Positions 15,394-23,227 of a DNA stretch of 28,616 bases are shown piece after piece (position 1 is the stretch's first letter; every line of letters starts with the position of its first letter). The position numbers and the translations under genes were made by a program. Source of the DNA: Bacteroidota bacterium (lineage in GTDB: Bacteria > Bacteroidota > Ignavibacteria > Kryptoniales > JAKASW01); assembly GCA_021789755.1 (NCBI GenBank), contig JAJYJD010000008.1, positions 1 through 28,616 of the forward strand, written 5' to 3'. The notes under the pieces are model-generated. The model did not search any database. It saw only the letters and a program-made list of their open reading frames with translations, and was not told the DNA's origin.

Positions 15394-16998
15394 CTATTTC
15401 ACCGCGGTCAACCCGGTGCCGACCTTGTGGACAAAATCGACGAGGTGGTTCAGCGTCGAGCTCATCGGGTTCAGCATGATCGACGGGAACACTCCGAGCA
15501 GTATAACCACAACCATGAGCGGAACGAGAGCCACCAGTTCCCTGCCGTTCACATCGGGTAACCCTTTCCACTTTTCGGGAAGTTGCCCGAGAAATACGCG
15601 CTGCAACGTCCAGAGCATATAGCCGGCGGTCAGTACTATTCCAACGCTCGAGAAGATCGCCACCCACCTGAAGGCCTGGAATGCACCGAGATAGGAGAGA
15701 AGTTCGCTTATGAATTCGCTCAACCCCGGGAGTCCGATGGCCGCAAAGAACGCGACCGTCATGATCCCCGTGTACACGGGCATTTGGTTGGCCAGGCCGC
15801 CGAACTCGTTTAGACCGCGCGTGTGTGCCCGATCGTAAATGACTCCGACGATCAGGAAGAGCATCGCCGTGACAATGCCGTGGTTGAACATCTGCAGCAC
15901 GCCGCCCGCCACGCCCTGTGTGTTCAGCGCTGCTATGCCGAGCAGTACGACGCCCATATGGCTGATACTGGAGTAGGCAATCAGTTTCTTGAAGTCGGTC
16001 TGCGCCATAGCGCACAGTGCTCCATATACAATATTGATGAATCCAAGTATCGCAAGCGGGTATGCAAATTTCAGTATCGCATCCGGGAATATCGGGAAGC
16101 TGACTCTCAAAAAGCCGTATGTCCCCATCTTCAGAAGCACGCCCGCCAGTATGACGCTGATCGCTGTAGGTGCCTCGACATGCGCATCAGGAAGCCAGGT
16201 ATGGAACGGGAATATCGGCACCTTAATCGCGAAACCGATAAACAACGCTATAAAGGCTACATATCGCCAGTAAGTCCCGATGCCGGCAAGAAGCGAATTC
16301 GGGTCGAAATTCTGAGGGTTCATCATCGCGAGCATATCGAAAGTATGCATAGCCTGCCCCGTCGCTGGGTCCTTTATGCTAACGCTGAAATACAGCGCCA
16401 GCATCACGAGCAGTATCAGCACCGAGCCGAACAGAGTGTAGAGAAAGAACTTTATCGCGGCATATTCCCTCCTCGGTCCGCCCCAGACTCCGATTAGGAA
16501 GTACATCGGAAGAAGCATCAGCTCCCAGAACACGTAAAAGAGGAACATATCGAGCGCAACAAAAACGCCCATCATCCCGGTATCGAGAAGGAGATAAAGT
16601 GCGAAGTATCCTTTCTGAGACTTGTTGATGTTCCATGACGCGATCACACCCACGAATGAGATAAGGGCCGTCAGGATAACCATCGGGATGCTCAAGCCGT
16701 CGATGCCGAGGAAATAGTCGACCGCGACGTGTCCGAACCATGCCACTCCGGGAAGATCTATCCACCTGAATTTCTCGACGAACTGGAAACCGTTCGGGTC
16801 ATTTATTCCTGTGAGACCGGGTTTGAAATTTATCCAAATGACCGCTGCGACAACGAGTTGAAGCACGGTCGCCGCAAGTGCGGTCCATTTCATAGCACTC
16901 GTATTGGCTCTCGGAATGAGCAACACAACTGCCATCCCCAGGATAGGCAGAAATGTTATCCACGTCAGATACCCAATTCCAAGGAATTGATACTGCAT
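15394..16998 (-). CDS. nuoM: NADH-quinone oxidoreductase-type complex I, subunit M
   Basis: NuoM is the middle antiporter-like proton-pumping subunit. The 534-residue product shows LGIDGLSIPMVILTAL near residue 98, helix-5 Glu159 in FYVFWELMLLPMY, Lys259 in AIKVPIFPFHTWLPDAH and Lys290 in VLLKMGTYGFLR. Together these form the expected charged axis. The start is supported by GGAGG a few bases upstream. It lies between nuoL and nuoN, with repeat-filled spacers on both sides (69 and 120 bases). Length is close to the usual 500-530. Confidence 0.97.
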   Translation of the reverse strand: MQYQFLGIGYLTWITFLPILGMAVVLLIPRANTSAMKWTALAATVLQLVVAAVIWINFKPGLTGINDPNGFQFVEKFRWIDLPGVAWFGHVAVDYFLGIDGLSIPMVILTALISFVGVIASWNINKSQKGYFALYLLLDTGMMGVFVALDMFLFYVFWELMLLPMYFLIGVWGGPRREYAAIKFFLYTLFGSVLILLVMLALYFSVSIKDPATGQAMHTFDMLAMMNPQNFDPNSLLAGIGTYWRYVAFIALFIGFAIKVPIFPFHTWLPDAHVEAPTAISVILAGVLLKMGTYGFLRVSFPIFPDAILKFAYPLAILGFINIVYGALCAMAQTDFKKLIAYSSISHMGVVLLGIAALNTQGVAGGVLQMFNHGIVTAMLFLIVGVIYDRAHTRGLNEFGGLANQMPVYTGIMTVAFFAAIGLPGLSEFISELLSYLGAFQAFRWVAIFSSVGIVLTAGYMLWTLQRVFLGQLPEKWKGLPDVNGRELVALVPLMVVVILLGVFPSIMLNPMSSTLNHLVDFVHKVGTGLTAVK

Positions 16999-17067
16999 TA
17001 TTCCTCCAACGATATGTCTAAATTGGCAATTCTCAATTCTAAATCCTTAATTCTCAAACGTACACAT
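16999..17067 (-). repeat. AT-rich intercistronic element, nuoL-nuoM junction
   Basis: In gene direction: TTTGAGAATTAAGGATTTAG, AATTGAGAA (17030-17038 on the complement), then CCAATTTAGAC and the nuoM ribosome-binding site. The related AATTCTGAATG lies across the nuoL stop codon. It is shorter than the neighbouring elements. Confidence 0.55.
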
Positions 17068-19179
17068 TCAGAATTGTTTGAACACATAGAAAATCACGAT
17101 CACTCCGATCAGTGCAAAGATGATATACGTCTGTACCCTTCCCGTCTGGACTCTCCTCGTTCCTCTTCCAAGGAGGCCGGTGAACCAGGCCGAGAAATTG
17201 ACGAGTCCGTCGACGATGTAATGGTCAAATTTCCCGCTGAACGACGACCACACCCTGGTGAGCGAAGCCGCACCGTTCACTGCGCCGTCGATAACATTAC
17301 CGTCGAACCAGGCAAACGTCTTGCTTAGAAACAGCGTCCCGGCAACCGCCGTCGCTCCGTACAACTCGTCGAAATACCACTTGTTGTAAAGGAAGTTATA
17401 AAGAGGCTTGACACGCTGTTTCAGTTTTTCGGCGTCAATCTTCTTCCAGTGGTAAATCAGAAAAGCCGTAAGAATCCCGAGCGACGCGAGAAAAAGAGAC
17501 AACTCAAGACCGGTGTAGTGGATCCGCTCAAGCTCCATCTCGTACGGGTTCGTATTTATTGTCTTATCGCCGCCGCCCGTTACACCCGGCTGTTCTGCTC
17601 CCTTCTCAACCAGTTGCACGTGGAGAAAATCCCAGCTGTATTTCTGGTAACTCGGGACCACAGATTCTGGTTTCTTGACCGACTCAAGCAGCCATCCTTT
17701 GTCGGGATTCAACGGGTTGAAGCTGTAGAACACAAAGAAAGAAAGCATTGCAAGCACTATCAAAGGCACCGTCATAACCTTCGGAGATTCCTTGGCGTGC
17801 TCAAACTTGTGCACGTCCCGAGGCTCGCCGTGGAATGTCATTATTATGAGCCTGAACATATACATTGCCGTCAGGAACACCACCGCATACCCGATGATCG
17901 GAATAAGGTAATTCCCGGAGAGTAAACCGTAGGCGAGCGCACCAGCAAGAATGCTGTCCTTGCTGAGGAACCCCGACGTGAGCGGGATGCCGGAGATTGA
18001 GAGACTGAATATTACGAATGTCCAGTAAGTGATCGGCATTTTTTTTCGAAGTCCGCCCATTTGCCGCATGTCCTGCTCATGATGCATCGCGTAGATTACC
18101 GATCCGGACGCGAGAAAGAGCCCGGCCTTGAACGCCGCGTGCGTGACGAGGTGGAAAAAACCTGCCGAATAGGCGTCGACACCGAGTCCCATCACCATAT
18201 ATCCGAGCTGGCTTATCGTCGAGTAAGCCAGGACTTTCTTAATATCATTTTGCGTGACTGCTATCGTAGCACTAATGAATGCCGTGATAGCGCCGGTGTA
18301 AGCGATTAATGTCAATGCCTCGGCGGTCAGCATCGGAAATACCCGCGCAATCAGGTAGACGCCTGCCGCCACCATAGTCGCCGCATGAATGAGCGCGCTT
18401 ACGGGTGTAGGTCCTTCCATGGCATCCGGCAGCCATACGTGCAGTGGAAACTGCGCAGACTTCCCGACCGCGCCGCAGAAGATCAGTATCCCGGCCGCCG
18501 TAAGAAGCGGTCCGGAGAGCTGTCCTTGGGCGATGCCGCTGAATATACCGCTGAAAAGGAAAGTGTGAAGCTGGGTGAAGACGATCATAATGCCGATGAA
18601 GAACCCGAAATCGCCGATCCTGTTGACAATAAACGCTTTCTTGCCGGCATCGCTTGCAGACTTTTTCTCATACCAGTGACCGATCAGGAGATACGAACTG
18701 ATTCCCACAAGCTCCCAGAAGACGTACATCAACAGAAGATTATTGGAAAGAACGATGCCGAGCATTGAAAAGCTGAACAGACCGAGATAGGCGTAGTACC
18801 GCGAGTACCTGACGTCACCCTGCATGTACCCGAGCGAAAACGTGTGTACCAGTGCGCTTATGAGCGTCACTACTACAAGCATGATCGCTGCAATATTGTC
18901 GATCGCAATCCCGAGGTCTATCGTGAAACCCGGCCGGCCGATCATGCCGCCCAGGTCGAGCCACCTAAACGTGAAATCTATTTGAGGTGCGGAGATGAAG
19001 AATACCTTCTGAACCATTATATAAATCGAGATCGCGAGCGCGACGAAGAGTAAGCCGGTCTCGATAAGATCCTGCCTACGTATCCTCTTGCCGAAGAATA
19101 TCAGAAGCACAAAGCCGGCAAGCGGAAGGAGCAATACCGTGAGGGCCAGCTGTATCAACGTGGTTTCAATGGGAGCCAT
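17068..19179 (-). CDS. nuoL: NADH-quinone oxidoreductase-type complex I, subunit L
   Basis: NuoL is the distal proton-pumping subunit, with a long lateral helix that lies along the membrane arm. The 703-residue product is longer than the 613 of E. coli. Key residues are Glu156 in MYVFWELVGISSYL, Lys240 in CGAVGKSAQFPLHVWLPDAM, the ALIHAATMVAAGVYL block at 262-276, and Lys351 in HAAFKAGLF. The extra length is mostly a polar, charged insert of about 60 residues after FYSFNPLNP (roughly 485-550), before the lateral-helix region. No strong Shine-Dalgarno sequence precedes the ATG; the AT-rich element ends with GAGAA about 8 bases before it. Confidence 0.97.
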   Translation of the reverse strand: MAPIETTLIQLALTVLLLPLAGFVLLIFFGKRIRRQDLIETGLLFVALAISIYIMVQKVFFISAPQIDFTFRWLDLGGMIGRPGFTIDLGIAIDNIAAIMLVVVTLISALVHTFSLGYMQGDVRYSRYYAYLGLFSFSMLGIVLSNNLLLMYVFWELVGISSYLLIGHWYEKKSASDAGKKAFIVNRIGDFGFFIGIMIVFTQLHTFLFSGIFSGIAQGQLSGPLLTAAGILIFCGAVGKSAQFPLHVWLPDAMEGPTPVSALIHAATMVAAGVYLIARVFPMLTAEALTLIAYTGAITAFISATIAVTQNDIKKVLAYSTISQLGYMVMGLGVDAYSAGFFHLVTHAAFKAGLFLASGSVIYAMHHEQDMRQMGGLRKKMPITYWTFVIFSLSISGIPLTSGFLSKDSILAGALAYGLLSGNYLIPIIGYAVVFLTAMYMFRLIIMTFHGEPRDVHKFEHAKESPKVMTVPLIVLAMLSFFVFYSFNPLNPDKGWLLESVKKPESVVPSYQKYSWDFLHVQLVEKGAEQPGVTGGGDKTINTNPYEMELERIHYTGLELSLFLASLGILTAFLIYHWKKIDAEKLKQRVKPLYNFLYNKWYFDELYGATAVAGTLFLSKTFAWFDGNVIDGAVNGAASLTRVWSSFSGKFDHYIVDGLVNFSAWFTGLLGRGTRRVQTGRVQTYIIFALIGVIVIFYVFKQF

Positions 19180-19268
19180 CTGTCAAGTTCTCAATTTTGA
19201 ATTTTAGAATTAAAGCTTTCTTCGTGTGGGCATCATAATCGAGCATTCACAATTCAACATTTAATATT
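19180..19268 (-). repeat. AT-rich intercistronic element, nuoK-nuoL junction
   Basis: In gene direction: AATATTAAATGTTGAATTG, TGAATGCTCGATTATGATG, a non-repetitive stretch, then TAATTCTAAAATTCAAAATT and GAGAA. It starts directly after the nuoK stop and ends 8 bases before nuoL. The AATGTTGAATT and ATTCAAAATTGAGAA parts recur in the nuoM-nuoN and nuoI-nuoJ junctions. Confidence 0.65.
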
Positions 19269-19583
19269 CTAGTTCTTGAGTTTGTCGACTTCATCGACGT
19301 TGACGGTGTTCATCTGCTGGAAGATATTCAGCACGATAGCCAGAAGAACGGCAGCTTCCGCGGCTGCGAGTATAATGACGAAGACGGCAACCACCTGCCC
19401 GCTGATGTTCATCGTCCCGAACCGCGTGAAAGCGATGAAGTTGATGTTGGCGGCGTTGAGTATCAGTTCGATCCCCATCAGCACCATTATTGCGTTCTTC
19501 CTGGTGATGACTCCATAAATGCCGAGGGAAAAGAGCACTGCGCTGACGACCAGGAAATGTACGAGTCCGACATGCATTGGCAT
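19269..19583 (-). CDS. nuoK: NADH-quinone oxidoreductase-type complex I, subunit K
   Basis: NuoK is a small membrane-arm subunit whose buried glutamates continue the proton axis. The 104-residue, three-helix product has the hallmark VLMGIELILNAANINF in helix 2, with its conserved Glu, and AAAEAAVLLAIVLN in helix 3, with the second Glu. It begins 2 bases after nuoJ. Its Shine-Dalgarno sequence AGGAGG is formed by the two last Arg codons of nuoJ, so translation of the two is tightly linked. Confidence 0.97.
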   Translation of the reverse strand: MPMHVGLVHFLVVSAVLFSLGIYGVITRKNAIMVLMGIELILNAANINFIAFTRFGTMNISGQVVAVFVIILAAAEAAVLLAIVLNIFQQMNTVNVDEVDKLKN

Positions 19584-19585
19584 CG

Positions 19586-20092
19586 TTATACCCTCCTGGT
19601 CTTTTCACGTCGTGCGATTATTACTGCACCGATCAGCGCGACAAGCAGCAGAATTGACGCGAGCTCAAACGGAAGAACGAATGTCGTCATCAGCAGCGCA
19701 CCGATCGGCCGTGCGGTTTCCTCGTAGGGTGCGAGGCCCGCGGCAGGCCATTTAGTAGTTGTCAGCACCCCGATCAGCGTTCCCGCAATTATGCCGGCAA
19801 CCAGCACGGGAGGGAGAAGACGGATAAATCCCTGCTTGACTTCAACCTTCTGTGCGCGTGTGGTAAGCATTATACCGAACACGATCAGCACCAGAACTCC
19901 GCCGACATAAAGGAGTATCTGAGTGATCGCGATGAAATCCGCCGAAAGGAGGACATACAGCGCCGCGACTCCGAAGAATGTGAAGAGGAGAGAAAAAGCC
20001 GCGTATACGATGTTTCTCGAAAAGACAACGCCGATCGCGCTCCCTATCGTCAATACTGCGAACGCGTAGAAAAGTATATCGTACCAGTCCAT
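19586..20092 (-). CDS. nuoJ: NADH-quinone oxidoreductase-type complex I, subunit J
   Basis: NuoJ is a five-helix membrane-arm subunit next to NuoK; its third helix undergoes the pi-bulge change linked to coupling. The 168-residue product shows FSRNIVYAAFSLLFTFFGVA and YVLLSADFIAITQILLYVGG, the family signature, with the Tyr/Gly-rich helix 3 intact. A charged C-terminal tail (ARREKTRRV) ends the protein, and its codons supply the nuoK ribosome-binding site. The start follows an AT-rich element with GAGAA 7 bases before the ATG. Confidence 0.95.
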   Translation of the reverse strand: MDWYDILFYAFAVLTIGSAIGVVFSRNIVYAAFSLLFTFFGVAALYVLLSADFIAITQILLYVGGVLVLIVFGIMLTTRAQKVEVKQGFIRLLPPVLVAGIIAGTLIGVLTTTKWPAAGLAPYEETARPIGALLMTTFVLPFELASILLLVALIGAVIIARREKTRRV

Positions 20093-20160
20093 TAAGAGAT
20101 TCTCAATTTTGAATTTTGAATTCGAGATTTATGATCCGGCATACATATCCATCATCATTG
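20093..20160 (-). repeat. AT-rich intercistronic element, nuoI-nuoJ junction
   Basis: In gene direction: TATGCCGGATCATAAATC, then AATTCAAAATTCAAAATTGA ending in GAGAA 7 bases before the nuoJ ATG. The tandem ATTCAAA units make this the cleanest copy of the family's 3' half. Confidence 0.65.
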
Positions 20161-20910
20161 CTACACATTGCCGGGCTTACCTTCATCCTGTTTGTCCACC
20201 TGCGGCTTACCTTCCGAACTTCCCGTCTTTTCAACTTCTTTCTTCTCGGTCGTCTCAGGCGATGAGACGGGTTGTGTAACCGGAGCCGCCTGTGTCGCCG
20301 GAGCGGGTTTCGTTGCCGTTTGTACCGGAGCGGAAGGCGGGTTTTGAGCCGTTTGCGCGGCTTTCTGCGCGGCTGCAGCAGCCGCAGCAGCTGCCTTCCT
20401 GGCGGCCGCCTCGCGTTCGGCGGCTTTCGCCTGCTCGACCTTTGTAACCACTTCGTCAGGAGAAAGGGTTATGAAACTGTAATTCAAATTGCTCCTGTCG
20501 TATTCCGAGAATTCGTAAACATCCGTCATGTAGATGCATTCGGTCGGACACGGCGGAACGCACAGACCGCAGTAGCAGCACTTGGCAAAATCGATATCGA
20601 ACTTAGTAACCCACAGACGTTTCTTCTGACCCGTCGATGTCATGCCAAGGTCCTCGGTAGGAAGCGACTTCGCCGTCTCTATGGATATGCAATCGACCGG
20701 ACACGCCATCGCGCACTGGTTGCAGCCGATGCAATCGTCCATGTTTACATATAGCCTGTTGCGCCCGCGTTCCGGGATAGGCATTCTCGCATCGGGGTAC
20801 TGGATGGTCACGGCCGGCGTGAAAAGGTGTTTCATCGTGATCTTCATCCCGATAAGAATCGTCCAGAAGCCCATCCCGATATTTCTGAAATATCTATATA
20901 CCGAACTCAT
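20161..20910 (-). CDS. nuoI: NADH-quinone oxidoreductase-type complex I, subunit I, with long C-terminal tail
   Basis: NuoI carries clusters N6a and N6b that pass electrons towards N2. From ATG 20910 it is 249 residues, against about 160-180 usually. The two 4Fe-4S motifs are CIGCNQCAMACP (Cys60, 63, 66, 70 and 74) and CCYCGLCVPPCP (Cys111, 114, 117, 121 and 125). After about residue 155 comes a tail of nearly 95 residues: an Ala/Glu/Lys helix-like stretch with a run of nine Ala, then a Pro/Thr/Gln-rich part and a charged, probably disordered end. I chose 20910 because GGAG lies about 10 bases upstream and MSSVYRYFRNI matches the family start; ATG 20946 would overlap nuoH. Confidence 0.95.
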   Translation of the reverse strand: MSSVYRYFRNIGMGFWTILIGMKITMKHLFTPAVTIQYPDARMPIPERGRNRLYVNMDDCIGCNQCAMACPVDCISIETAKSLPTEDLGMTSTGQKKRLWVTKFDIDFAKCCYCGLCVPPCPTECIYMTDVYEFSEYDRSNLNYSFITLSPDEVVTKVEQAKAAEREAAARKAAAAAAAAAQKAAQTAQNPPSAPVQTATKPAPATQAAPVTQPVSSPETTEKKEVEKTGSSEGKPQVDKQDEGKPGNV

Positions 20911-20924
20911 CTTATTATCTCCAT

Positions 20925-21950
20925 TTACCCGCGAAGGACCACCCATAGACCTACTGCAAATATATTAATGAGTGCGAATGGCGTGAGTATTTTCCAGCTG
21001 AGGTACATCAGCTGATCGACGCGGAATCTCGGCAGGGTCCACCGCAGCCAAATCTGGATGAACACCAGGACCATTCCCTTGCTGATGAGCCAGAAGGCGC
21101 CCCAGACCGGCCCGGACAGGTACGCGCCGAAGGGACTGTTCCAACCGCCGAAGAAGAGGACGGACGCAACCGCTGCGACGACAAACATATTGGCATATTC
21201 TGCCAGGTAGAAGAAGGCGAACCTCATCCCGCTGTATTCGGTGTGGTAACCAGCAACCAATTCCGACTCGGCCTCGGGGATATCGAAAGGCGCGCGGTTC
21301 GTCTCCGCGAGGGACGCGATGAAGTATATGATGAAAGTGATGAACAGGAACGGGAATTTGCCGAAGACGAACCAATTCCAGAACCAGCCGCTCTGCGCCG
21401 CGCACACGTCGTTCAGGTTGAAGCTTCCGACGACCATCACAACCGCAAGTATCGCGAGCGAAGACGGTATTTCGTAACTGACAAGTTGAGCCGCGGTCCT
21501 CATCGCACCGAGCAAAGACCATTTATTGTTCGACGACCAGCCTGCCATCAGGATCCCGAGCACCACGAGGGCGCTTACCGCCACGATATAGAAAATGCCG
21601 AGGTTGATATCGGATCCGATATAGGCCGGGCTGAAAGGAATGGCGGCGTATGCAGCGTAAGACCCGACGAAGACCAGTGCAGGCGCGAGGAGGTAAAGGA
21701 CCTTGTCGGCTGCAGTCGGGATGATGTCTTCCTTCTGAAGAAGCTTCGTAACATCGGCGAGTGGTTGCGCCCAACCGTGCCACTTTCCCGTGCGCATCGG
21801 ACCGAGCCTGTCCTGCATGTGGGCCGAAATTTTCAGCTCGAGCCACATCGTCACCAGCGCGTACGGCATGATGTAGACGAGAGGAAGTACGCTCGAGACC
21901 AGGCTTCCCCAGAAACCGCTGCCGAGATAATATGTTATGAAATTATGCAT
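20925..21950 (-). CDS. nuoH: NADH-quinone oxidoreductase-type complex I, subunit H
   Basis: NuoH forms the membrane side of the quinone chamber and links it to the proton channels. The 341-residue product has about eight helices. AHMQDRLGPMRTG is the conserved first cytoplasmic loop, and AETNRAPFDIPEAESELVAG carries the Glu-rich loop essential in this family, followed by YHTEYSGMRFAFFYLAEY. WLRWTLPRFRVDQLM near the C-terminus completes the signature. The start lacks a clear Shine-Dalgarno sequence and follows the AAAATC-type AT-rich spacer. nuoI begins 14 bases after its stop. Confidence 0.97.
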   Translation of the reverse strand: MHNFITYYLGSGFWGSLVSSVLPLVYIMPYALVTMWLELKISAHMQDRLGPMRTGKWHGWAQPLADVTKLLQKEDIIPTAADKVLYLLAPALVFVGSYAAYAAIPFSPAYIGSDINLGIFYIVAVSALVVLGILMAGWSSNNKWSLLGAMRTAAQLVSYEIPSSLAILAVVMVVGSFNLNDVCAAQSGWFWNWFVFGKFPFLFITFIIYFIASLAETNRAPFDIPEAESELVAGYHTEYSGMRFAFFYLAEYANMFVVAAVASVLFFGGWNSPFGAYLSGPVWGAFWLISKGMVLVFIQIWLRWTLPRFRVDQLMYLSWKILTPFALINIFAVGLWVVLRG

Positions 21951-21994
21951 AGTAAAATTTCGATCTTAGATCTTTGATTTTGGATTTTTTCTGA
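21951..21994 (-). repeat. AT-rich intercistronic element (AAAATC variant), nuoD-nuoH junction
   Basis: In gene direction the 44-base spacer contains AAAAAATCCAAAATCAAAG, then ATCTAAGATCGAAATTTT directly before the nuoH ATG. It has the same short-period AT-rich character as the other junctions but uses CAAAATC rather than TTGAATT units. Its relation to the others is weaker. Confidence 0.4.
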
Positions 21995-23113
21995 TCACCG
22001 GTCAGAGTCTCCAAGCACGATATCGATGCTTCCGATGATCGCGATCATGTCGGCGATGAGATAGCCGCGTGATATTTCGGGGAGGAGGCTGAGGTTTACG
22101 AATGAAGGCGCGCGTCCCTTCACCCTGAACGGCTTTTGCCCGCCGTCGCTGATGATATAATATCCCAACTCTCCGCGCGGCGTCTCGCTCCGCACGTACA
22201 CTTCTCCGACGGGCGGGCGAATTCTCTTCGGGATGGCAGCCTGGACGTCGCCCTCCGGAAGCGTATCGAGGGCCTGCTCGATAATTCTCAGACTCTGTTC
22301 CATTTCTCTGACCCTCACCATATAGCGATCCCAGCAGTCGCCGAGCGTTCCGACTTCGCCCGCCCCGACGATCACGTCCCAGTCGAACTTGTGATATACC
22401 GAGTAGGGCTCATCTTTACGAAGGTCCCACTTCACGCCGGAGCCTCGGAGCATCGGACCGCTTGCGGCGTAATTTACAGCGATGTCCGCCGGAAGTACGC
22501 CGACATCTGCCGTGCGCTTTACGAATATCTCGTTGAAGCTGAGAAGGTCGTTGAGCTCCTTAATGGTAGGCCTGAAATGTTTTATGAATGCTTTTGTCTT
22601 TTCAATGAAGCCGGGCGGCAGGTCGTGCGAAAGTCCTCCAGGCCACATATAGTTGTAAAGAAGCCTCGCGCCGCATGTCGTTTCGAACAAATCGAGTATC
22701 ATTTCACGGTCACGGAAGCAATAGAGGAAGGGAGTGAAAGCACCTATGTCGAGCCCGTACGTGCCGATCGCAACCAGATGGCTGGCGATTCTCTGGAGCT
22801 CGGCCATTATGACACGGATGTACTCGACACGTTCCGGCACCTGTATGTTTAGAAGCCTCTCGACCCCAAGGACGTACGCGTGGTCGTTGTTCATCGAAGC
22901 CAGGTAGTCCATCCGGTCGCAATACGGGACTATCTGCTGGTAATTCAGCGATTCCGCATGCTTTTCAAAGCATCTGTGCAAATAGCCTATGTGCGGAACA
23001 GCGTCGACAACCACTTCACCGTCGACTACCAATTCAACCCGAAGCACACCATGAGTAGAAGGATGCTGCGGTCCCATATTGAGGACCATTTCTTCGGTGC
23101 GCAGCTCAGCCAT
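21995..23113 (-). CDS. nuoD: NADH-quinone oxidoreductase-type complex I, subunit D (49 kDa homologue)
   Basis: NuoD, derived from the NiFe-hydrogenase large subunit, builds the quinone site with NuoB. The 372-residue product starts with NMGPQHPSTHGVLR; His21 and Tyr70 (PYCDRMDY) align with bovine His59 and Tyr108, which hold the quinone headgroup. HIGYLHRCFEKHAES is a variant of the usual HRGxEK with Cys48 in place of Gly. The C-terminus GSIDIVLGDSDR fits the family, and hydrogenase nickel ligands are absent as expected. It is separate from nuoC, unlike the fused E. coli nuoCD. AGAGGAATAA precedes the ATG. Confidence 0.97.
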   Translation of the reverse strand: MAELRTEEMVLNMGPQHPSTHGVLRVELVVDGEVVVDAVPHIGYLHRCFEKHAESLNYQQIVPYCDRMDYLASMNNDHAYVLGVERLLNIQVPERVEYIRVIMAELQRIASHLVAIGTYGLDIGAFTPFLYCFRDREMILDLFETTCGARLLYNYMWPGGLSHDLPPGFIEKTKAFIKHFRPTIKELNDLLSFNEIFVKRTADVGVLPADIAVNYAASGPMLRGSGVKWDLRKDEPYSVYHKFDWDVIVGAGEVGTLGDCWDRYMVRVREMEQSLRIIEQALDTLPEGDVQAAIPKRIRPPVGEVYVRSETPRGELGYYIISDGGQKPFRVKGRAPSFVNLSLLPEISRGYLIADMIAIIGSIDIVLGDSDR

Positions 23114-23227
23114 TTATTCCTCTATATTTTGCAATTAAGAATTCAGTTCTCAGCTTTTCGCTCGGGGGGATCAGTCCCGTCATTCCGGGACCGTATTGAC
23201 TTGACCGCAAGTGCCCACCGATGCCAT
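23114..23227 (-). repeat. Intercistronic element with palindrome, nuoC-nuoD junction
   Basis: In gene direction the 114-base spacer holds a GC-rich part with the palindrome at 23174-23191. The AT-rich part GCTGAGAACTGAATTCTTAA follows, then AGAGGAATAA before nuoD. GAGAACTGA also occurs in the dxr-rseP spacer. Confidence 0.5.
23174..23191. repeat. Intergenic palindrome GTCCCG-TCATTC-CGGGAC
   Basis: A perfect six-base-pair stem with a six-base loop lies in the nuoC-nuoD spacer. It matches 401-418 at 15 of 18 positions. No T-run follows, so a terminator within the operon is unlikely. It could be a REP-like element or an RNA processing or stabilising hairpin. Confidence 0.5.

Noticed and set aside
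21243..21977. Long antisense frames over the nuo genes (for example 244 codons here, and 229 codons at 11676-12365 opposite folP).
   Set aside because: They are highly charged, lie exactly opposite well-conserved genes, and show no motif; they result from codon bias of the true strand.
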